DNA of 64,000 nucleotides from assembly GCA_965277735.1 (NCBI GenBank), contig CBDIDO010000003.1:1488001-1552000 (forward strand). The letters are read 5' to 3'. A model generated the notes under the pieces. That model was not told the DNA's origin. It ran no database searches and was given only the letters and a program-made list of their open reading frames with translations. Position 1 is the stretch's first letter; each line of letters starts with the position of its first letter. This stretch comes from RH-AL1 sp965277735 (lineage in GTDB: Bacteria; Pseudomonadota; Alphaproteobacteria; Rhizobiales; Beijerinckiaceae). Below are positions 59,293 to 64,000 of the stretch, piece after piece. The translations under genes and the position numbers were made by a program.

Positions 59293-59490
59293 TTACGTTT
59301 CGGATGAACGGCGGAAGATCGAGCCGGCGTCGTCGAGAGCACGCTGCTTGAGCGATTTTGCGGCCTCGAGCCGATCGATCTCGGCGCGGAGCAGGGCGAT
59401 GCGCTCGTCGAAGTCGTGGATCGACAGCTCGTCGAGCTTCTGGCCCAGCTCGTGGCCCGTCTTTCGGCGGGGGGCTTCGTCGTCGGCCAT
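59293..59490 (-). CDS. DUF1192 small protein
   Basis: A 65-residue DUF1192 protein with a coiled-coil-like LSIHDFDERIALLRAEIDRLEA. Function unknown; in Hyphomicrobiales it is commonly a neighbour of the DUF1465 (rcdA) gene, as here. Start at ATG 59490 (MADDEAP) preferred over 59520. Confidence 0.82.
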   Translation of the reverse strand: MADDEAPRRKTGHELGQKLDELSIHDFDERIALLRAEIDRLEAAKSLKQRALDDAGSIFRRSSET

Positions 59491-59651
59491 CGGCGTTTTC
59501 CTCCCAATGCCGGGCCGCATCCTGTTGCGTTCGGCTTTGGCCGCCCTTATACCTCCTGGCTTCCCCGTTTAGCCACGTATCGAAGGTCGCCGCTCAGCTC
59601 AGCCGGGCCGTCCGGCTGGATCACGATGCGTCAGAGACCCCAGGAGATTCG

Positions 59652-60344
59652 ATGACCAACGCACCGCTGATGCCGAAGGCGACGGCCGTCTGGCTCGTCG
59701 AGAACACATCGCTGACGTTCGATCAGATCGCCGACTTCTGTAAGCTGCATCCGCTCGAGGTAAAGGGTATCGCCGACGGCGAGGTGGCCGCCGGCATCAA
59801 GGGCCACGACCCGATCACCTCGAATCAGCTGACCCGCGAGGAGATCGCCAAGGCCGAGAAGAACGAGGACGCGCGCCTCCATCTCGCGGTCTCGAAGGTG
59901 CGCCTGCCGGAGATCAAGCCGCGCCGCGGCGCCCGCTACACGCCGCTGTCGCGTCGCCAGGACCGGCCAAACGCCATCCTCTGGCTGATCCGCAACCATG
60001 CCGAGCTGAAGGACGCGCAGATCATGCGTCTCGCCGGCACGACCAAGACGACGCTCGAGGCGATCCGCAATCGCACGCACTGGAATTCCGCCCAGCTGCA
60101 GCCGCTGGATCCGGTGACGCTCGGCCTCTGCTCGCAGATCGACCTCGATTTCGAGGTCAACCGCGCCGCCAAGGACCGTCCGGCCGACGTGCCCGACCGC
60201 GGCCCGACCCTGATGCCAGCCGAGATCACCACCGGTCCGCGCGAGCAGCATCAGCCCGAAATGCCCGTCTTCGCCGAGACGTCGCGGCGGCACGTCGAGC
60301 AGGAAGAGGATGTCGACGTCAACGCGGTCTTTCGCAAGCGCTGA
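59652..60344 (+). CDS. trcR: DUF1013 cell-cycle transcription factor TrcR
   Basis: A 230-residue DUF1013 protein. Conserved features: MPKATAVWLVENTSLTFDQIADFC, HPLEVKGIADGEVA, GHDPITSNQLTREEI and RQDRPNAILWLIRNHAELKDAQIMRLAGTTKTTL. Two helix-turn-helix-like units are visible. In Caulobacter and Sinorhizobium this family (TrcR) tracks with RNA polymerase and affects the cell cycle. AGGAG is five bases before the ATG. Confidence 0.85.
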   Translation: MTNAPLMPKATAVWLVENTSLTFDQIADFCKLHPLEVKGIADGEVAAGIKGHDPITSNQLTREEIAKAEKNEDARLHLAVSKVRLPEIKPRRGARYTPLSRRQDRPNAILWLIRNHAELKDAQIMRLAGTTKTTLEAIRNRTHWNSAQLQPLDPVTLGLCSQIDLDFEVNRAAKDRPADVPDRGPTLMPAEITTGPREQHQPEMPVFAETSRRHVEQEEDVDVNAVFRKR

Positions 60345-60440
60345 GGCGGTTCGCGATCGCTCGGGCGTTTCAGCGCTCCTTAACCTAAACTGTTGATACT
60401 CGCGTAAGCCCGCCCGTCCGGTGGGATCGCGCGGGCGTCA

Positions 60441-62971
<2,531 letters not shown>

Positions 62972-62975
<4 letters not shown>

Positions 62976-63463
62976 TCCTCGCCCCAGCCGTCGCCGCCCC
63001 CGCCGTAGCTGCAACCGTCGGTACGCCGATCGGCAGTGCGGATCTGCGCTGCTTCACCGTCACCGTCGACTCGCGCGTCTACGGCATCACGGTCGAGGCG
63101 ATCCACACGGTGTTCGAGATCGTCGCCGTGACGCCGGTTCCTTTGGCGCCCTACCAGATTCTCGGCCTCGTCAACCTGCGCGGCAAGATCGTCACCGCGA
63201 TCAGCCTCCGCCGCCGCCTGCGCGCCGATCCGAAGGCGATCGAGACCTCGAACCTCGCCGTCGGCGTCGAGCATCGTGGCGAGAGCTTCGCGCTCGTCGT
63301 CGACGAGGTCGGCGACGTACTGACGCTCGATCGCGGCAGCCAGATCGATATCCCACCGCATCTCGGCGCCGACGCCCTGCGCATCAGCTCGGTGCATCGC
63401 CTCGACGACATGATCCTTCCCGTCCTCGACTTGGATTGGGTTCTCACTTTCGGCCGGACCTGA
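62972..63463 (+). CDS. cheW: CheW coupling protein, GTG start
   Basis: A 163-residue CheW: FTVTVDSRVYGITVEAIHTVFEI, ILGLVNLRGKIVTAISLRRRL, and LVVDEVGDVLTLDRGS. It links chemoreceptors to CheA. GTG 62972 overlaps the cheA stop by four bases; no later in-frame ATG would keep the domain complete. Confidence 0.9.
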
Positions 63464-63464
63464 C

Positions 63465-63866
63465 GTGTCCGCGCCCGCCCCGGATGTCTCGCACATGAAG
63501 CAAGTCCTGATCGTCGACGATTCGAAAGTCATTCGGAAGGTCGCGCAGCGCATCCTGCAGTCGCTCGGCTTTCTCACGCGCGAGGCCGAGAACGGGCTCG
63601 AGGCGCTGAACGCCTGCCGCGCGATGATGCCCGACGCGATCCTGCTCGACTGGAATATGCCCGTGATGGACGGCATCACCTTCCTCGAGGCGCTCCGGGC
63701 GAGCGAGAACGGGCTGAAGCCGAAGGTCGTCTTCTGCACCACCGAGAACGAGGTGCCGCAGATCGCGCGCGCCCTGCAGTCGGGCGCCGACGAATACATC
63801 ATGAAGCCATTCGACAAGGACATCCTGACCTCGAAGTTCGAGGAGGTCGGCCTCCTCGCCGCGTGA
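63465..63866 (+). CDS. cheY: CheY-like response regulator
   Basis: A 133-residue single-domain receiver: QVLIVDDSKVIRKVAQRIL, phosphoacceptor Asp in AILLDWNMPVMDGITF, and lysine in IMKPFDKDIL. The DWNMP motif is typical of CheY. GTG 63465 follows cheW by one base; ATG 63495 is an alternative start that still holds the full domain. It is the only free receiver in this operon and may also serve the CheB encoded next, which lacks one. Confidence 0.88.
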   Translation: MSAPAPDVSHMKQVLIVDDSKVIRKVAQRILQSLGFLTREAENGLEALNACRAMMPDAILLDWNMPVMDGITFLEALRASENGLKPKVVFCTTENEVPQIARALQSGADEYIMKPFDKDILTSKFEEVGLLAA

Positions 63867-63889
63867 GCGGGCTGGTCTGAATCCCCACC

Positions 63890-64000
63890 ATGACAGAGTC
63901 GATCGCGCCCCTGAGACCAAGGACCGCGCCGCGCACGCTCAGGCGTCGCGCCCTGCTGCCGCCCGGGATCATCCTCGTCGGCGCGTCGACCGGCGGCCCG
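63890..64000 (+). CDS. cheB: CheB methylesterase lacking a receiver domain (3' cut by window edge)
   Basis: Only 37 codons lie inside the window. They end in IILVGASTGGP, the catalytic-serine motif of CheB. In normal CheB that motif comes after a receiver domain of about 140 residues plus a linker, but here it begins near residue 27. The upstream frame is occupied by cheY, which ends at 63866, so no receiver can precede it. The rest of the domain is beyond the edge. Confidence 0.85.
   Translation, partial: MTESIAPLRPRTAPRTLRRRALLPPGIILVGASTGGP

Noticed and set aside
60380..60394. TTAACC half-box upstream of cheA
   Set aside because: The second half reads TGTT, so it is at best a half-site.

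Overview
The window looks like chromosomal DNA of a GC-rich alphaproteobacterium, most likely order Hyphomicrobiales (Rhizobiales). The evidence is the set of lineage-typical genes (cpdR, chpT, rcdA/DUF1465, the DUF1013 gene trcR, DUF1192, eipA/DUF1134, mbfA with Irr-type iron boxes), CtrA-type boxes, and a suhB/mmgR-like small RNA. The genus cannot be fixed by reading alone. About 69 protein-coding genes and one tRNA gene are supported. Most of the window is core chromosome, with one more variable stretch at about 8.1-13.0 kb.

Layout. 0-8 kb: a 5'-truncated ornithine cyclodeaminase, a quinone oxidoreductase, succinate-semialdehyde dehydrogenase, a Kef-type K+/H+ antiporter, cpdR, N-formylglutamate amidohydrolase, a putative antisense-strand sRNA, hisN and crcB. 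8-13 kb: a small secreted protein, a leucine-rich-repeat protein kinase, a truncated MFS transporter, a DsbA-like protein, a divergent azoreductase/HxlR pair and tRNA-Gly(GCC). 13-21 kb: a three-gene assimilatory nitrate/nitrite reduction operon behind a candidate sigma-54 promoter. It encodes NirA, an Fe-S plus ferredoxin-reductase-type protein, and a 1400-residue nitrate reductase fused to flavodoxin and FAD/NADPH modules. 21-32 kb: a CPBP protease, two OmpR-type two-component systems, eipA, a sulfotransferase/GT61 pair, cysQ and small accessory genes. 32-43 kb: transporters, metallophosphoesterase, arsB-like gene, a duplicated DUF606 pair, chpT, an Nfu protein, a tandem gamma-carbonic-anhydrase-like protein and xerD. 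43-54 kb: methyltransferase, dnaE, mobA, rlpA-like gene, nucleoside transporter, small enzymes, mbfA. 54-64 kb: GntR/PfkB pair, LuxR-type regulator, class III aminotransferase, rcdA, DUF1192, trcR, and a chemotaxis operon (cheA-cheW-cheY-cheB) running off the right edge.

How genes connect. mobA at 47-48 kb supplies the bis-MGD cofactor step needed by the nitrate reductase at 17-21 kb. cpdR, chpT and rcdA are all parts of the CtrA phosphorelay and proteolysis circuit, and trcR is another cell-cycle gene. Sites resembling CtrA boxes lie upstream of rcdA (perfect), chpT and eipA (one mismatch each). mbfA carries two tandem Irr-like operators.

The most noteworthy observations are: (1) the fused nitrate reductase operon with a short helix-like motif shared by all three proteins; (2) a tandem gamma-carbonic-anhydrase protein whose two halves retain complementary metal ligands; (3) a CheB that starts almost at its catalytic serine and so lacks a receiver domain, beside a free CheY and a CheA with two CheW modules and its own receiver; (4) the CtrA-box set; (5) the suhB/mmgR-like sRNA; (6) a dispersed GC-rich palindrome that may have rewritten the end of the ornithine cyclodeaminase gene. 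All functional statements come from reading motifs; no database search was run.
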